Shown: one piece after another, positions 25,187 through 34,160 of the stretch
Layout of the letters: each line of letters begins with the position of its first letter
How positions within the stretch are numbered: position 1 is the stretch's first letter
NCBI RefSeq assembly: GCF_002910905.1
Contig: NZ_NEUE01000208.1
Location: 1-55,229, forward strand
DNA: 55,229 bases
Reading direction: 5' to 3'
From: Streptomyces sp. SM11
GTDB lineage: Bacteria > Actinomycetota > Actinomycetes > Streptomycetales > Streptomycetaceae
The notes under the pieces: generated by a model
The model's database searches: none
Told to the model about the DNA's origin: nothing
What the model saw: the letters and a program-made list of their open reading frames with translations, nothing else
Program-made: the position numbers and the translations under genes

Positions 25187-26242
25187 TCAGACCATTCCGG
25201 CTTCCTGGATCATCTCCAGTGTCACCTTGAGCGATTCCAGCTTGCTCAGGTCGATGGCGGGGGCGTCGATGGAGCTCAGGGGCGGAAGGTTCTCGACCTT
25301 GCTGGTGACGCCCGCGGCCAGCGGGTACTCCTTGGTCTCGTCGGCGAAGTAGGTCTGCGCCTCCGCGGAGAGCAGGAACCCGACGGCCTTCTGGGCGGCT
25401 GTGCTCTGGTCGCTGCCCTTGAGGACGCCGACGCCGGCGACGTTGACGAGCGCGCCCGGGTCGCCCTTGGTCGGGAAGTGCAGCTTGGCCTTGACCTTGG
25501 CCACGCCTTCCTCGGCGACCTTCTCGTACCAGTAGTAGTGGTTGATCAGGCCGAGCTCGGCCTTGCCGTCGTTGACGGCGTTGAGGACGGCGCCGTTCTT
25601 CTCGTACACCTGGGGGTCGTTGGCCTTGAAGTCCTTGAGCCAGGTGCGGGTGGCGTCGTCGCCCTCAAGGACGCGCATGCCGGTGACGAACGCCTGGAAG
25701 GAGGCATTGGTCGGTGCGTAGGCGACCTTGCCCTTCCACTCGGGGCCGGTCAGCTCGTGCACGCTGTCCGGGGCCTTGGCGACCTTGTCCGGGGCGTACG
25801 CGATGACGCGGGCGCGGCCGGAGACGCCGACCCAGGTGCCGTCCTCGGCGCGGAACGCCTTGTCGACCTTGTCCAGGGACTCCCTCGGCAGGGCCGCCAG
25901 GCGGCCCTCCTTGGTGAGCGCGCCGAGAGCACCGGCGTCCTGGGAGAGGAACAGGCCGGCCTTGCTCCTGTCGCCCTCCTCCAACAACTGCGCGGCGAGT
26001 TCGGCGCTGTCGCCGTAGCGAACCTCGACCTTGGTGCCGGTGGCGGCTTCCAGCTTCCTGAGCAGTGGGTCGATCAGCTCCTCGTTGCGGCCGGAGTAGA
26101 TGACGAGGGTTCCGTTCTTCTCCTCGGCATTCGTGCCCGCAGCAGCGCCCTTCTCCTCGCCACTGCCGCAGGCGGCGACGAGCGGCGCGAGCAGGGCGCC
26201 TACGGCGAGGGTGGTGAAGCGACGAGGGGCGGGGCTTCGCAT
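25187..26242 (-). CDS. Iron(III)-binding lipoprotein (FbpA-like)
   Basis: 351 aa. Lipoprotein signal peptide with lipobox LVAAC (Cys25). The mature part begins LVIYSGRNEELIDPLLRKLE, the entry strand of FbpA-type class C iron binders, and later NHYYWYEKV supplies the paired tyrosines that ligate Fe(III) in this family. VNVAGVGVLKGS and QKAVGFLLSAEAQTYFA are further typical blocks. It is the first gene of the lipoprotein-permease-ATPase operon, and an iron box lies ~40 bp upstream of the start. It is thus likely repressed by a DmdR/IdeR-type regulator when iron is plentiful. Confidence 0.93.
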   Translation of the reverse strand: MRSPAPRRFTTLAVGALLAPLVAACGSGEEKGAAAGTNAEEKNGTLVIYSGRNEELIDPLLRKLEAATGTKVEVRYGDSAELAAQLLEEGDRSKAGLFLSQDAGALGALTKEGRLAALPRESLDKVDKAFRAEDGTWVGVSGRARVIAYAPDKVAKAPDSVHELTGPEWKGKVAYAPTNASFQAFVTGMRVLEGDDATRTWLKDFKANDPQVYEKNGAVLNAVNDGKAELGLINHYYWYEKVAEEGVAKVKAKLHFPTKGDPGALVNVAGVGVLKGSDQSTAAQKAVGFLLSAEAQTYFADETKEYPLAAGVTSKVENLPPLSSIDAPAIDLSKLESLKVTLEMIQEAGMV

Positions 26243-26278
26243 GGCATGCCTTCCTGGTTCCTGTGAGCCCCCTATGAA

Positions 26279-26297
26279 TAAGGTGTGCCTAACCTAA
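26279..26297 (-). promoter_or_regulatory. Iron box (DmdR/IdeR-type operator)
   Basis: On the minus strand TTAGGTTAGGCACACCTTA matches the 19-bp DmdR/IdeR consensus TTAGGTTAGSCTAACCTAA at all but about three positions, keeping the TTAGG half-site. It lies 37 bp upstream of the lipoprotein start, where it would overlap the promoter. Confidence 0.85.
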
Positions 26298-26590
26298 GCG
26301 TCAAGGGCTATGTCCCCTCCGGGGCTACTTGACACCGGGTTGTGATGCGGGAGCCGGGCCGGAAACGCGAGTGCCCCAAGAGTTCGCCGCGGCAGCGTCG
26401 AGGCCCCTGGCCTGACGAGCCCGGATCCCAGCCTCCGGCCACAATGAGGCCGCCCGCTGCCTTCGCGTTTGCCGGTGACCAGGAGGTCATGGTGGGCGCG
26501 CACCGTCTCACAAGCAGGAACATCCTCAAGTCCGCCGGCGGCCTCTCGGCTGTGATGGTCCTGGGCCGGCGGTGTCTCCACCAGGCCCGG

Positions 26591-26852
26591 GTCAGCGCGG
26601 ACAACCCGATCGAGCGGCTCAGGAACTACCGGGGCAAGCGGATCCTCATGGCCGCCGGCACCAGCCCCGAGCTGACCTTCTGGGACACGTTCAACGAGGT
26701 CGGCGTGCTCGAAACCCAGCGGGAGTTCCGCGGCCTCCTCGACGGGGCGGGCGTCCAGCACGACTCGCACAAGAGGGCCGGAGGCCACACGGTCGACCCC
26801 CGGTTCTGCGACCAGGACCTCAAGGACATCATCGGCCGCCTCCACAAGGCGC
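26591..26852 (+). pseudogene. C-terminal fragment of an alpha/beta-hydrolase (antigen-85/esterase-like)
   Basis: The reading DNPIERLRNYRGKRILMAA, GTSPELTFWDTFNEVGVLE, TQREFRGLLDGAG, KRAGGHTVDPRFCDQDL, IIGRLHKA is the C-terminal end of an esterase-family alpha/beta hydrolase; the GGHTVDP stretch corresponds to the catalytic His region. There is no N-terminal hydrolase domain, no signal peptide and no nucleophile elbow upstream. The frame runs straight into integrase-derived DNA in another frame at ~26850. It is a remnant joined by illegitimate recombination. Confidence 0.6.
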
Positions 26853-27090
26853 GGCCAGGCGGCGGCATGATGCCCGGCACACCGCTGCCACAGTTCTGCT
26901 CGTCCTCGGCGTACCCGAGCGGGTCGTGATGCAGATCATGGGCTGGCCGTCCACGGCGATGGCGGCCCGGTACCAGCACGTGACGGGTGGCATCCTCGCC
27001 GACGTCGCGCAGCGGCTCGGAGGGCTCATCCGGGAAGTGGCCAACGACGCTGACGACAGCAGCACGGAGGGCTCCGACGAGTCTCGTTGA
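26850..27090 (+). pseudogene. C-terminal fragment of a tyrosine recombinase (integrase)
   Basis: In the frame ending at 27090 the DNA reads HDARHTAATVLLVLGVPERV then MQIMGWPSTAMAARYQHVT. This supplies the HxxR box and the catalytic Tyr (RYQH) of phage-type integrases, followed by a normal acidic C-terminus. About 75-80% of the protein is missing. The stop is 63 bp from tRNA-Ser copy B, the usual position of int beside its attachment site, so this is the recombinase remnant of the element that created that copy. Confidence 0.8.
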
Positions 27091-27115
27091 GACTGCAGAT
27101 GAGACTACGAACGCC

Positions 27116-27147
27116 GAAGGGCCCCACCGCGAACGGTGGGGCCCTTC
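27116..27147. terminator. Hairpin next to tRNA-Ser fragment, copy B
   Basis: A 14-bp stem (GAAGGGCCCCACCG with its complement) and CGAA loop, directly downstream of the tRNA fragment on the minus strand and also positioned to end the integrase remnant on the plus strand. The stem sequence differs from those at copies A and C while the architecture is kept. Confidence 0.7.
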
Positions 27148-27152
27148 AACGT

Positions 27153-27225
27153 ATCGCCCGGTGAGAGCAATGGCGGAGGATACGAGATTCGAACTCGTGA
27201 GGGGTTGCCCCCAACGCGCTTTCCA
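27153..27225 (-). repeat. tRNA-Ser 3'-half fragment, putative attachment site copy B
   Basis: On the minus strand it runs TGGAAAGCGCGTTGGGGGCA through the T arm GAGTTCGAATCTC to the acceptor end CCTCCGCCA and on to TTGCTCTCACCGGGCGAT. It differs from copy C at only a couple of positions. There is no matching 5' half to its right, so it is not a functional tRNA gene. It is flanked by an integrase remnant on one side and a doublet motif 98 bp away on the other. Confidence 0.85.
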
Positions 27226-27322
27226 CATGTACGCCTGGGGGGCCGGGGGCGTACGGGAGCGTCCTGACCTGCGGTGTAGCTGGTCCGGGCGGGGGTTCTG
27301 AACGGTGCTGTACTCCGGTGAA

Positions 27323-27341
27323 CGCAACCAGAACTGCAACC
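27323..27341 (+). repeat. Doublet motif near att copy B (putative integrase arm site)
   Basis: CGCAACCAGAACTGCAACC: two GCAACC units 12 bp apart, starting 98 bp beyond the end of tRNA fragment B. The same 19-bp pattern sits 96 bp beyond copy C and once more at 34985. Confidence 0.6.
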
Positions 27342-27410
27342 ACGGAAGTGGAGCAACGTGAGTGTGTCCCGCTTCTGCTCGTGGTTCCTGGTCAGCGGGG
27401 AACCGCCTCC

Positions 27411-28685
27411 TCACTCCCCGTTCTGGGACCAGGCCGCGGTGAGCGCGGTGACCGGGTCACTGTCGGCCGGTGCCGCGGGCCACCATTCGCCGTCGTCGTC
27501 CTGGAGGTAGGGGTACCAGCGGGCGTCGGGGCCCAGACGCAGTTGGATGCCGTGGTGGGTGAGGGTGAGGCGGTTGCGCCAGGCTCTGAGGTGTACGGGG
27601 GAGTCGGTCATCTCGGCGAGGGCCGCGTCCAGGGCGGTACGGGCGGTCTTCATCACCGTCGGGTCGGGGGCGTAGGGCTGTTCGGCGACGGCGATGCCCG
27701 TGGGGCCGCCGTGGCGCCAGGCGCGGGTGAGGCGTGCGAAGGCAGTGGGTTTGGCGTGGGTGTTCTGGATCAGGTGGTGGAACCACTCGGGTCCGGGGTT
27801 GCTTGCGGCGATGCGGACGGCGTCCTGGTGCTGGGTCAGGTGCAGGTCGGCGGTGTCGCCCGCGAGTAGCCGGGCGGCGCGCGCGGTGACGTCGGCCATG
27901 AGGCGTTCCAGGTCCGCGGCGGCCAGGCCGGTGCCGGACGGCGGGGCGACGGGCAGTGCTGTGGTGTGGGCGGCGGGTTCCGGGAGTTCGGGCAGTTCGG
28001 GGGGCTCTTCGGCCCAGTGGGCGTACGCGGCAGCGGCCGGGACACCGGCCGGTGCCGGTGGGGCGGCGGTCTCCTGCGCTGCCGTACGGCGTGCGCGCAG
28101 CTGGGCGAAGACCTCCTCGCGACCGCGGCCGCGCAGCGCGAAGAGCACGAACGGGTCGGTGTCGATGGTGGCGGCGATGGCGTAGCAGAGCGCGGCGGCG
28201 TGCTTGCAGGGGTATCCCCAGTCGGGGCAGGAGCACTCCGGATCGAGCTCGGTGGGCAGTGGGAGCAGAGGGACGCCTGCGTGCCGGGCGTCGTCCACGA
28301 GTTCGGCGGGCATCTCGTCGTCGAGAAGTGCTGCGAGATGTCCGGCGCGGGCCGCGATCGTGTCGAGCAGGGTGTCCCACTGGGGGTCGGTGAGGACGGG
28401 CAGGTGGACCGAGGAGCGGTACGGGCGCGGGCGGCTGCCCTGGACAGCGGCATCGACCTTGCCCGGAGCGACCGTGACCGGGCCGACCATGCCTTTGCGG
28501 GCGTAGGTGCGTCCGCGCGAGAGCCGTCCGGCGTCCAGGGTGGAGTCCTCCAGGGCGGCCACCCATGCCTGGCCCCACCAGGTCGCGGCGAAGGCTCTTC
28601 CCCGGGCTCTCGACTGCGCTCGACCAGGGGATACCCCATCGCCGCGGGCGGGCGCACGGCGCGGGCCGGGGACGGCGGGGCTCAT
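27411..28685 (-). CDS. SWIM zinc-finger protein
   Basis: 424 aa; ATG at 28685 overlaps the SNF2 gene stop (ATGA), which fixes the start. A SWIM finger is present near residue 165: CSCPDWGYPCKHAAAL (CxCxnCxH). The N-terminal part RAFAATWWGQAWVAALE, then GRTYARKGMVGPVTVAPG, is the standard opening of streptomycete SWIM proteins encoded with SNF2 helicases. The C-terminal half is Ala/Pro-rich then helical, without further motifs. It probably binds DNA or protein as a partner of the co-expressed SNF2 ATPase. Confidence 0.9.
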   Translation of the reverse strand: MSPAVPGPRRAPARGDGVSPGRAQSRARGRAFAATWWGQAWVAALEDSTLDAGRLSRGRTYARKGMVGPVTVAPGKVDAAVQGSRPRPYRSSVHLPVLTDPQWDTLLDTIAARAGHLAALLDDEMPAELVDDARHAGVPLLPLPTELDPECSCPDWGYPCKHAAALCYAIAATIDTDPFVLFALRGRGREEVFAQLRARRTAAQETAAPPAPAGVPAAAAYAHWAEEPPELPELPEPAAHTTALPVAPPSGTGLAAADLERLMADVTARAARLLAGDTADLHLTQHQDAVRIAASNPGPEWFHHLIQNTHAKPTAFARLTRAWRHGGPTGIAVAEQPYAPDPTVMKTARTALDAALAEMTDSPVHLRAWRNRLTLTHHGIQLRLGPDARWYPYLQDDDGEWWPAAPADSDPVTALTAAWSQNGE

Positions 28686-31570
28686 GACTGCCTTCCCAGG
28701 GCGACGAGTTCGGCGAGGTCGGCGTCGGACAGTTCGGTCAGGGCTGCCTCGCCGGAGCCGACGACGGCGTCGGCGAGGGCGCGCTTGGCTTCGAGCAGCT
28801 TCGCTACCTTGTCCTCCACGGTTCCCTCCGCGAGGAGCTTGTGCACCTGGACGGGTTTGTCCTGGCCGATGCGGTAGGCGCGGTCGGTGGCCTGGTCCTC
28901 GACGGCCGGGTTCCACCAGCGGTCGTAGTGCACGACGTGAGTGGCGCGGGTGAGATTGAGTCCGGTGCCCGCCGCCTTCAACGACAGCAGGAACACCGGC
29001 ACTTCACCGCGCTGGAAGCGGTCCACCATCTCCTCGCGCCGTGCGACGGGGGTGGCACCGTGCAGGAGGAGAGTGGGGACGCCGCGCTCGGCGAGATGCC
29101 TCTCCAGCAGAGCCGCCATCTGTCGGTACTGCGTGAAGACCAGCACGGATTCACCTTCGGAGGTGATGGTGTCGAGAAGTTCGTCGAGCAGGTCGAGCTT
29201 GCCGGAGCGGCCCCGCAGGGGAGTGGACCGGCGCAGGCTGTGCTCTTTCACATACTGGGCGGGGTGGTTGCAGATCTGCTTCAGCGCGGTGAGCAGCTTG
29301 AGTACCAGACCGCGTCGGGCGATGCCCTCCGACTCCGCGATCTTCGCTATGGTCTCGCGGACCTGTGCCTCGTACAGGCTGGTCTGCTCGGCCGTCAGTG
29401 GGACGACGTGGTCGGTCTCGGTCTTGGCCGGCAGTTCGGGCGCGATGCCGGGGTCGGACTTCTTGCGTCGCAACAGGAAGGGACGTACGAGACGGGTCAG
29501 GCGCTCGGCTGCCTCGGGATCCTCGCCCGCCTCGATGGCGCGGGCATGCCGGTCACGGAAGGCGGTGAGTGAGCCGAGGAGCCCGGGGGTGGTCCAGTCG
29601 AGCAGTGCCCACAGCTCGGAGAGGTTGTTCTCCACGGGGGTGCCGGTGAGAGCGACGCGGGCGCGGGCGGGCAGGGCACGCAGTTCGCGGGCGGTGACGG
29701 CGTAGGGGTTCTTGACGTGCTGGGCCTCGTCGGCGGCCACCAGCGACCAGTCTGTCTCGGCAAGCACTTCGCGGTCGCGGCGCAGCACCCCGTAGGTGAC
29801 CAGGACGATCTCGTCGCCGGCCAGGTCCTTGAGGTGGCGGTCGCCGCCGTGGTAACGGCGTACGGGGGTGAGCGGTGCGAATCTGGCGGCCTCGCGCTGC
29901 CAGTTGCCGAGCAGGGAGGCCGGGCAGACGACAAGGGTGGGGCCCGTGGTGGTGGGGTCGCTCTGGCGGTGCAGGTGCAGAGCGAGCAAGGTGATGGTCT
30001 TGCCCAGGCCCATGTCGTCGGCGAGACAGCCGCCGAGGCCGAGTGCGCACATCTCGGCCAGCCAGGCCAGGCCCCGTTTCTGGTACTCGCGCAACGTGGC
30101 CTTGAGGGCGGCGGGCTGGGGCACGAGGGTGCGGGACTCGGGGTTGCGGATACGAGTGACCAAGTCGCCGAGCGCACCGACCGCCGTACAGGGGACCCGG
30201 TCACCGTCCCGCTCGGCCTCGCCGGTCAGCGCGGCGCCCAACGCCTCCATAGGCGTGAGCGGTTCCATCCGGCGGCGCTTGGCGCGGGCCACCAGCTTCG
30301 GGTCGGCGACCACCCACTGGTCGCGAAGCCGGACGAGGGGACGGCGTGACTCCGCGAGAGCATCCATCTCGGCCTCGGTGAGCGGCTCGCCGCCGAGGGA
30401 GACCTGCCAGCGGAAGTCGAGGAGGGCCTCGGTGTCCAGCAGGCCGCCCGCGGCGGAACCGGGGGCGGTGGGCTGCCCGATCTCCGCGGTCGCGGTGAGC
30501 GCCTTGACCAGGTCGCGCGGCCAGTGCACGTCGACACCGGCCGCGCGCAGCTCGTTCGTGGTGTCCCCAAGGAGATCGAAGGCTTCGTCGTCGGTCAACC
30601 GGAGCTGATCGGGAGCGGCATCGTTGAGCAGCCTCCGCAGTGGGGGCCAGGCGCGGGCGCCGCGGCGCAGGGCAAGGAGGGTCTCGGTCTCGGCGCGTGG
30701 GCCGAGCAGCCGCTCCACTTCGGTCGGCTCGCTCCAGAGTCGTGCGGCCTCGATGACGAGCGCCCGGTCCGCCTCGGTGTGCAGTTGCAGGACGGCCCGG
30801 AACTGCCGTCGGCGTCCTTCGGGTACGTCGACGCGCAGGGAGACACTGACCTCGGCGGTGAGCGCCGCCTGGGTTTCCTCGGCCCACTCACGCAAGGTGG
30901 GCACGGCGCGGGTCTCGCGCCAGGCGTACGGCACCGCTCCCATGGCGAGCGGAGCGGCCGGAGCACGGACCAGATCATCGGCGACCGCGTCGCAGAACTG
31001 GCGTACCAGCGCGGTCGGTTCGGCGATCCGCACCGGAGCAGGGCCAGGCTCGGGCAGGCAGTGGGCGTGTGGCGGGAAGGCGGCGGCCAGGGCGTCCAGC
31101 GTCTGGCGCTGGGCGGCGGTGCAAGGACCCACCCGCCAGGTGTCGTAACCGGCGGGGGTGAGGGCTGGGTGGAGGCGGCCGTCGGCAAGCAGCCGCAGCG
31201 CGAAGCGAGTGGCGGCCTGCCAGGCGGCGCCGGAGGGATGCGTCGGCTCCGCATTGGCCAGGGCGGAGACAGCGACGGCGACAGGCAGCGCGTAACCCTC
31301 GACCCTGCGTCGCCTGACCGAGCGGCCGTGCGGCAGGACCAGCTCCACCGCCTCGGTCTCAAGGCCGGTGAGCGCCATACTGTTTCCGGCTGCTGCCCCG
31401 GTCGGCTTCCACAGCAGCAGCCGCCCAAGGCGGGCGGGCTCACCGGGCAAGAACACCGCCGCCCAGCCTTCGCCGAGCAACTCCCTCACGAAGGCGGATG
31501 TTTCCTGCCGGGCCAGCGGCGGTGCGCTCCTCGCGCCCGTACTCGGCTCTCGTACGACGACTCGTGCCAC
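28682..31570 (-). CDS. SNF2-family DEAD/DEAH-box DNA translocase
   Basis: 962 aa from GTG at 31570. The N-terminal ~450 residues are the SNF2-associated region of bacterial HepA/RapA-like proteins. Then RecA1: Walker A DDMGLGKTITLLAL, motif II VAADEAQHVKNP, motif III ALTGTPVENNLSELW. Then RecA2: VLVFTQYRQMAALLERHL, LSLKAAGTGLNLTRATHV, and motif VI ATDRAYRIGQDKPVQVHKL. All ATPase motifs look intact. It is translationally coupled to the SWIM gene. The pair is widespread in actinobacteria and presumed to remodel nucleoprotein; a defence role is possible but not shown here. Confidence 0.93.
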   Translation of the reverse strand: MARVVVREPSTGARSAPPLARQETSAFVRELLGEGWAAVFLPGEPARLGRLLLWKPTGAAAGNSMALTGLETEAVELVLPHGRSVRRRRVEGYALPVAVAVSALANAEPTHPSGAAWQAATRFALRLLADGRLHPALTPAGYDTWRVGPCTAAQRQTLDALAAAFPPHAHCLPEPGPAPVRIAEPTALVRQFCDAVADDLVRAPAAPLAMGAVPYAWRETRAVPTLREWAEETQAALTAEVSVSLRVDVPEGRRRQFRAVLQLHTEADRALVIEAARLWSEPTEVERLLGPRAETETLLALRRGARAWPPLRRLLNDAAPDQLRLTDDEAFDLLGDTTNELRAAGVDVHWPRDLVKALTATAEIGQPTAPGSAAGGLLDTEALLDFRWQVSLGGEPLTEAEMDALAESRRPLVRLRDQWVVADPKLVARAKRRRMEPLTPMEALGAALTGEAERDGDRVPCTAVGALGDLVTRIRNPESRTLVPQPAALKATLREYQKRGLAWLAEMCALGLGGCLADDMGLGKTITLLALHLHRQSDPTTTGPTLVVCPASLLGNWQREAARFAPLTPVRRYHGGDRHLKDLAGDEIVLVTYGVLRRDREVLAETDWSLVAADEAQHVKNPYAVTARELRALPARARVALTGTPVENNLSELWALLDWTTPGLLGSLTAFRDRHARAIEAGEDPEAAERLTRLVRPFLLRRKKSDPGIAPELPAKTETDHVVPLTAEQTSLYEAQVRETIAKIAESEGIARRGLVLKLLTALKQICNHPAQYVKEHSLRRSTPLRGRSGKLDLLDELLDTITSEGESVLVFTQYRQMAALLERHLAERGVPTLLLHGATPVARREEMVDRFQRGEVPVFLLSLKAAGTGLNLTRATHVVHYDRWWNPAVEDQATDRAYRIGQDKPVQVHKLLAEGTVEDKVAKLLEAKRALADAVVGSGEAALTELSDADLAELVALGRQS

Positions 31571-31753
31571 TCTCTTCCGCCCTGTCGCTTGCCGGGCCCT
31601 CCCTTGGGCCGCTCACTACCGAACCCCACCAGGCAACGTCACACGCCGGCAACCGCGAGCCTTGGCTTGACTGCTGGCGACGGGCGCCAAACGGATACGC
31701 CGCTGCTGAACAGACCGGTCCTCAATCGTACGATGCAGCGCTACGGTGAGGCC

Positions 31754-32065
31754 ATGAGCACCTGGACCCCAGCCGTGCTGGAGGCGTTGATCGAAGAAGC
31801 CACCGTCGACGCCTACGGCGAGGATGAGCAGATCACCGGCTTCTTCACGATGATCGAGGAGAGCCTTGCCGTGCCGTTCACCACGACTGTTCTCGGTGTC
31901 GAGGTGAGCGTGGTCGGTGTCGATCTGGCCGAGGACGGACGCGTGGTCGCACGCTGCGCCCGGGGGGCGGTCCGTCAGGGCATCGGAATCCTGGACCTGC
32001 CGCTGCCGGAACCCGCCCCCGAGGGCACGCAATGGATCGAGGCATACCGCCACTGGGCCCGCTGA
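31754..32065 (+). CDS. Small calcium-binding-like protein
   Basis: 103 aa from ATG at 31754 after GGTGAGGCC. The acidic sequence includes EALIEEATVDAYGEDEQITGFFTMIEESLAVPF, TTVLGVEVSVVGVDLAEDG and RQGIGILDLPLPEP (given here in pieces), which resembles the short bacterial calcium-binding family of this size. It is encoded divergently from the SNF2 gene with a ~180-bp gap. No signal peptide. Role unknown; the family name rests on similarity I recognise, not on an identified EF-hand loop. Confidence 0.7.
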   Translation: MSTWTPAVLEALIEEATVDAYGEDEQITGFFTMIEESLAVPFTTTVLGVEVSVVGVDLAEDGRVVARCARGAVRQGIGILDLPLPEPAPEGTQWIEAYRHWAR

Positions 32066-32142
32066 ACTGGCGTGTCGTGCAAATCTGCGTGGATTCGCCG
32101 ATACCCGAGTCGCAGGAGCAGCTTGGGGACGGTCGACCACCG

Positions 32143-33330
32143 TTATTCGACCTCGGCGTCTGGATCGAGTGCCTCCTCCTCAACCGCGAGGTAGGTGTCT
32201 GAGGTCGCCGCCTCCAGGAATCCCTCCTCTCCGGGGACGGCAAGGCGCGGAGCCAGGTCGATGAGGTGAACCCAGGAGCCGCGGCCCCCCATCGTGAAAC
32301 CAGCACGTACGGAACGGAGTTGGTCGTCACGCTGTTCCTCTCGAACTCTGCGTGCGTACTCCTGAACCTCGGCGATCCTCTCCTCATGCGCGCGATCGTT
32401 CATCTGTCGTTCGCGCCACCGCGCGACCGTGCCGTCCGGGCGCTGAACTGCGCGGGGTAGTTGCTCCATATATCCGGGCTGCTCTTCCCGGACCCGTGTG
32501 ATGACGCGACGCTCTGCGTAGGCCAGCGCACGGCACGCGCCGTACAGGCGGCGGGACATCCCGAGCATGAGACCTGTTCCCGGTATTCGTCCCGCCAGCA
32601 TTTCCAGGCCGTTCCGTTGCCTGATGGCCTCGTCCCCGGCACCTGGTGCGACGTGGCGGCGCAGCTCGGTCGTCGCTCCGTCGCTCTCAAGCAATCGGAT
32701 CGGGTCCCTCCGCGCTGCTGCTGCCCCTTCCTCGGGCCTGCCGACAGCCGTGATGCGCAACCCGCCCCGGGGCAACGATGTCAGCGCGAGATTGGTCAGC
32801 ATGCGCGACCTAGCGAGCTCCAGGAGTGCCTCGTCGTCCTGGTCTAGCGTTTCCGCGTCCACGCTGTCAGAGGTGCCACTGCCAACCGGCGGAGTGTCCT
32901 CCACATCAATCATCATGAAGAGACGCCGCTCCAAGCTGGTCCCGCACAGCACCTTCTGGTGCGGAACGGGCACGAGGGCACCGACGTCCAGTTGCTTGGC
33001 TCCCTTGACCCTGGGACGCAGGCCGAGCCGACGGCTCCCTTTCGCCTCGACCAGCCAGAGCTCGGACGTGACTGGGTGTGTGCCGAACAGGTCTGGCAGG
33101 CTGGGCGTCTTGGCCCAGCCGGGCGCCGCGCCCTGTGGTGTTGCGCTCTCGGCGTGTGTGGTGGGACCGAGCCCCATCTTCTGGCAGGCCCACTCGGCCA
33201 TCGTCATGCCGACGTGGTAGCCGAAGGCGGTACGAGTCGAACTCTCCGTTCCGTGGGAGTAGACAACGCTGGGCACGACCTCGCTCCCGGCACGGACGAG
33301 GTAGGCGGAGAGGGGGTACCGGCGTGCCAT
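32143..33330 (-). CDS. Hypothetical protein with a PD-(D/E)xK nuclease-like motif
   Basis: 395 aa if ATG 33330 (MARRYPLSAYLVR) is used; the open frame continues upstream, but that part has shadow-like composition. Near the N-terminus Glu46 lies in a helix (MTMAEWACQ), then LPDLFGTHPVTSELWLVEAKGS gives Pro79-Asp80 and, 14 residues on, Glu95-Ala-Lys97, a complete PD-(D/E)xK pattern on two strands. The C-terminal ~200 residues are Arg/Glu-rich helices without further motifs. It might be a restriction-like or repair nuclease. It lies on its own between the SNF2 region and an IS3 element inside the att-bounded region. Confidence 0.65.
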   Translation of the reverse strand: MARRYPLSAYLVRAGSEVVPSVVYSHGTESSTRTAFGYHVGMTMAEWACQKMGLGPTTHAESATPQGAAPGWAKTPSLPDLFGTHPVTSELWLVEAKGSRRLGLRPRVKGAKQLDVGALVPVPHQKVLCGTSLERRLFMMIDVEDTPPVGSGTSDSVDAETLDQDDEALLELARSRMLTNLALTSLPRGGLRITAVGRPEEGAAAARRDPIRLLESDGATTELRRHVAPGAGDEAIRQRNGLEMLAGRIPGTGLMLGMSRRLYGACRALAYAERRVITRVREEQPGYMEQLPRAVQRPDGTVARWRERQMNDRAHEERIAEVQEYARRVREEQRDDQLRSVRAGFTMGGRGSWVHLIDLAPRLAVPGEEGFLEAATSDTYLAVEEEALDPDAEVE

Positions 33331-33784
33331 GATTCGCGGCGTGCGAGACGGGGGGTGGCGGCGATCCAGGGGCCGATGTCCCGCCCTACCGTGGTCGTGG
33401 CGTCCAGAAGGGCACGCCACGTCGTCCTGACCAGATATGCGCCGTCTGCAGGGATACCAGTGCCCTTGGGCCAAGGCTGGTGGGCCGAAGCTACCTCCAC
33501 GGGGGAAGGTCGTGGCGCTGGGGCCAGAGGAGAGCTGCGGTGGAGGAACACGGGGACGTCAAAGGCGTCGGGCGCGGATATCGGGGTATCTGCGGTCCCC
33601 GCCCAGGCAGGCGGCTTCATGCGCTCACTGTGCCACCGGCTCGCGCGGCTGCGCGGGGCGGGTGCCGAGAGAGGCCAGCGGTTGTGACGGCTGTCGAGAA
33701 GGACTTGCTGCTGTGAGCACATGGTCCGGACGTCATGTTCGGCATGCCAGAGGCGACTCGGCAAGCGAGCTGCAGGGCCGGAAT
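33331..33784. other. Gap upstream of the PD-ExK-like gene; one doubtful minus-strand ORF
   Basis: A minus-strand frame from ATG 33620 to a stop at 33204 contains a plausible stretch (PWPKGTGIPADGAYLVRTTW, DIGPWIAATPRLARRESW), but it overlaps the next gene by 127 bp and shows no family resemblance. I do not annotate it as a gene. No strong promoter or repeat was seen. Confidence 0.3.
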
Positions 33785-33854
33785 TGAAGCTCCCCCTTTG
33801 ACCTGGACAGCCTGATACTGGGACGGAAGGTCCCGGAGGAAGCAGTCACAGGTA

Positions 33855-34160
33855 GTGAGCGTGAACAGCGACATGAGCAACCGGTACACGGCGGAGTTCA
33901 AGCGGGATGCCGTCGCGCTGGCGCTGTCGTCGGACAAGACGGTGACCGAGGTCGCACGGGACCTGGGGGTGAGCCCGGAGGGACTGCGTGGCTGGGTCAA
34001 GCAGGCCAGGACCGACCGGGGCGAGGGGCCTGCCGGGGCTCTGACCAGCGTCGAGCGGGAAGAACTCACTCAGTTGCGGCGCAAGGTCCGTGAGCTGGAG
34101 AAGGCGGTCGTCATTCTGGGAAAAGCGACCGCCTTCTTCGCGCAGGACAAGATGAGGTAG
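33855..34160 (+). CDS. IS3-family transposase OrfA
   Basis: 101 aa. HTH_Tnp_1-type start SNRYTAEFKRDAVALALSS then VTEVARDLGVSPEGLRGWVKQ, and a leucine-zipper-like C-terminus LTQLRRKVRELEKAVVILGKATAFFAQ. These are the usual DNA-binding and dimerisation parts of IS3 OrfA. A GGGAAAAGC stretch at 34118-34126 precedes the stop and is placed like the slippery site for the -1 frameshift that makes OrfAB in this family. Confidence 0.9.
   Translation: MSVNSDMSNRYTAEFKRDAVALALSSDKTVTEVARDLGVSPEGLRGWVKQARTDRGEGPAGALTSVEREELTQLRRKVRELEKAVVILGKATAFFAQDKMR

Noticed and set aside
33204..33764. Minus-strand ORF upstream of the PD-ExK-like gene
   Set aside because: Overlaps the next gene by 127 bp and has no recognisable domain; left as an unsupported possibility.
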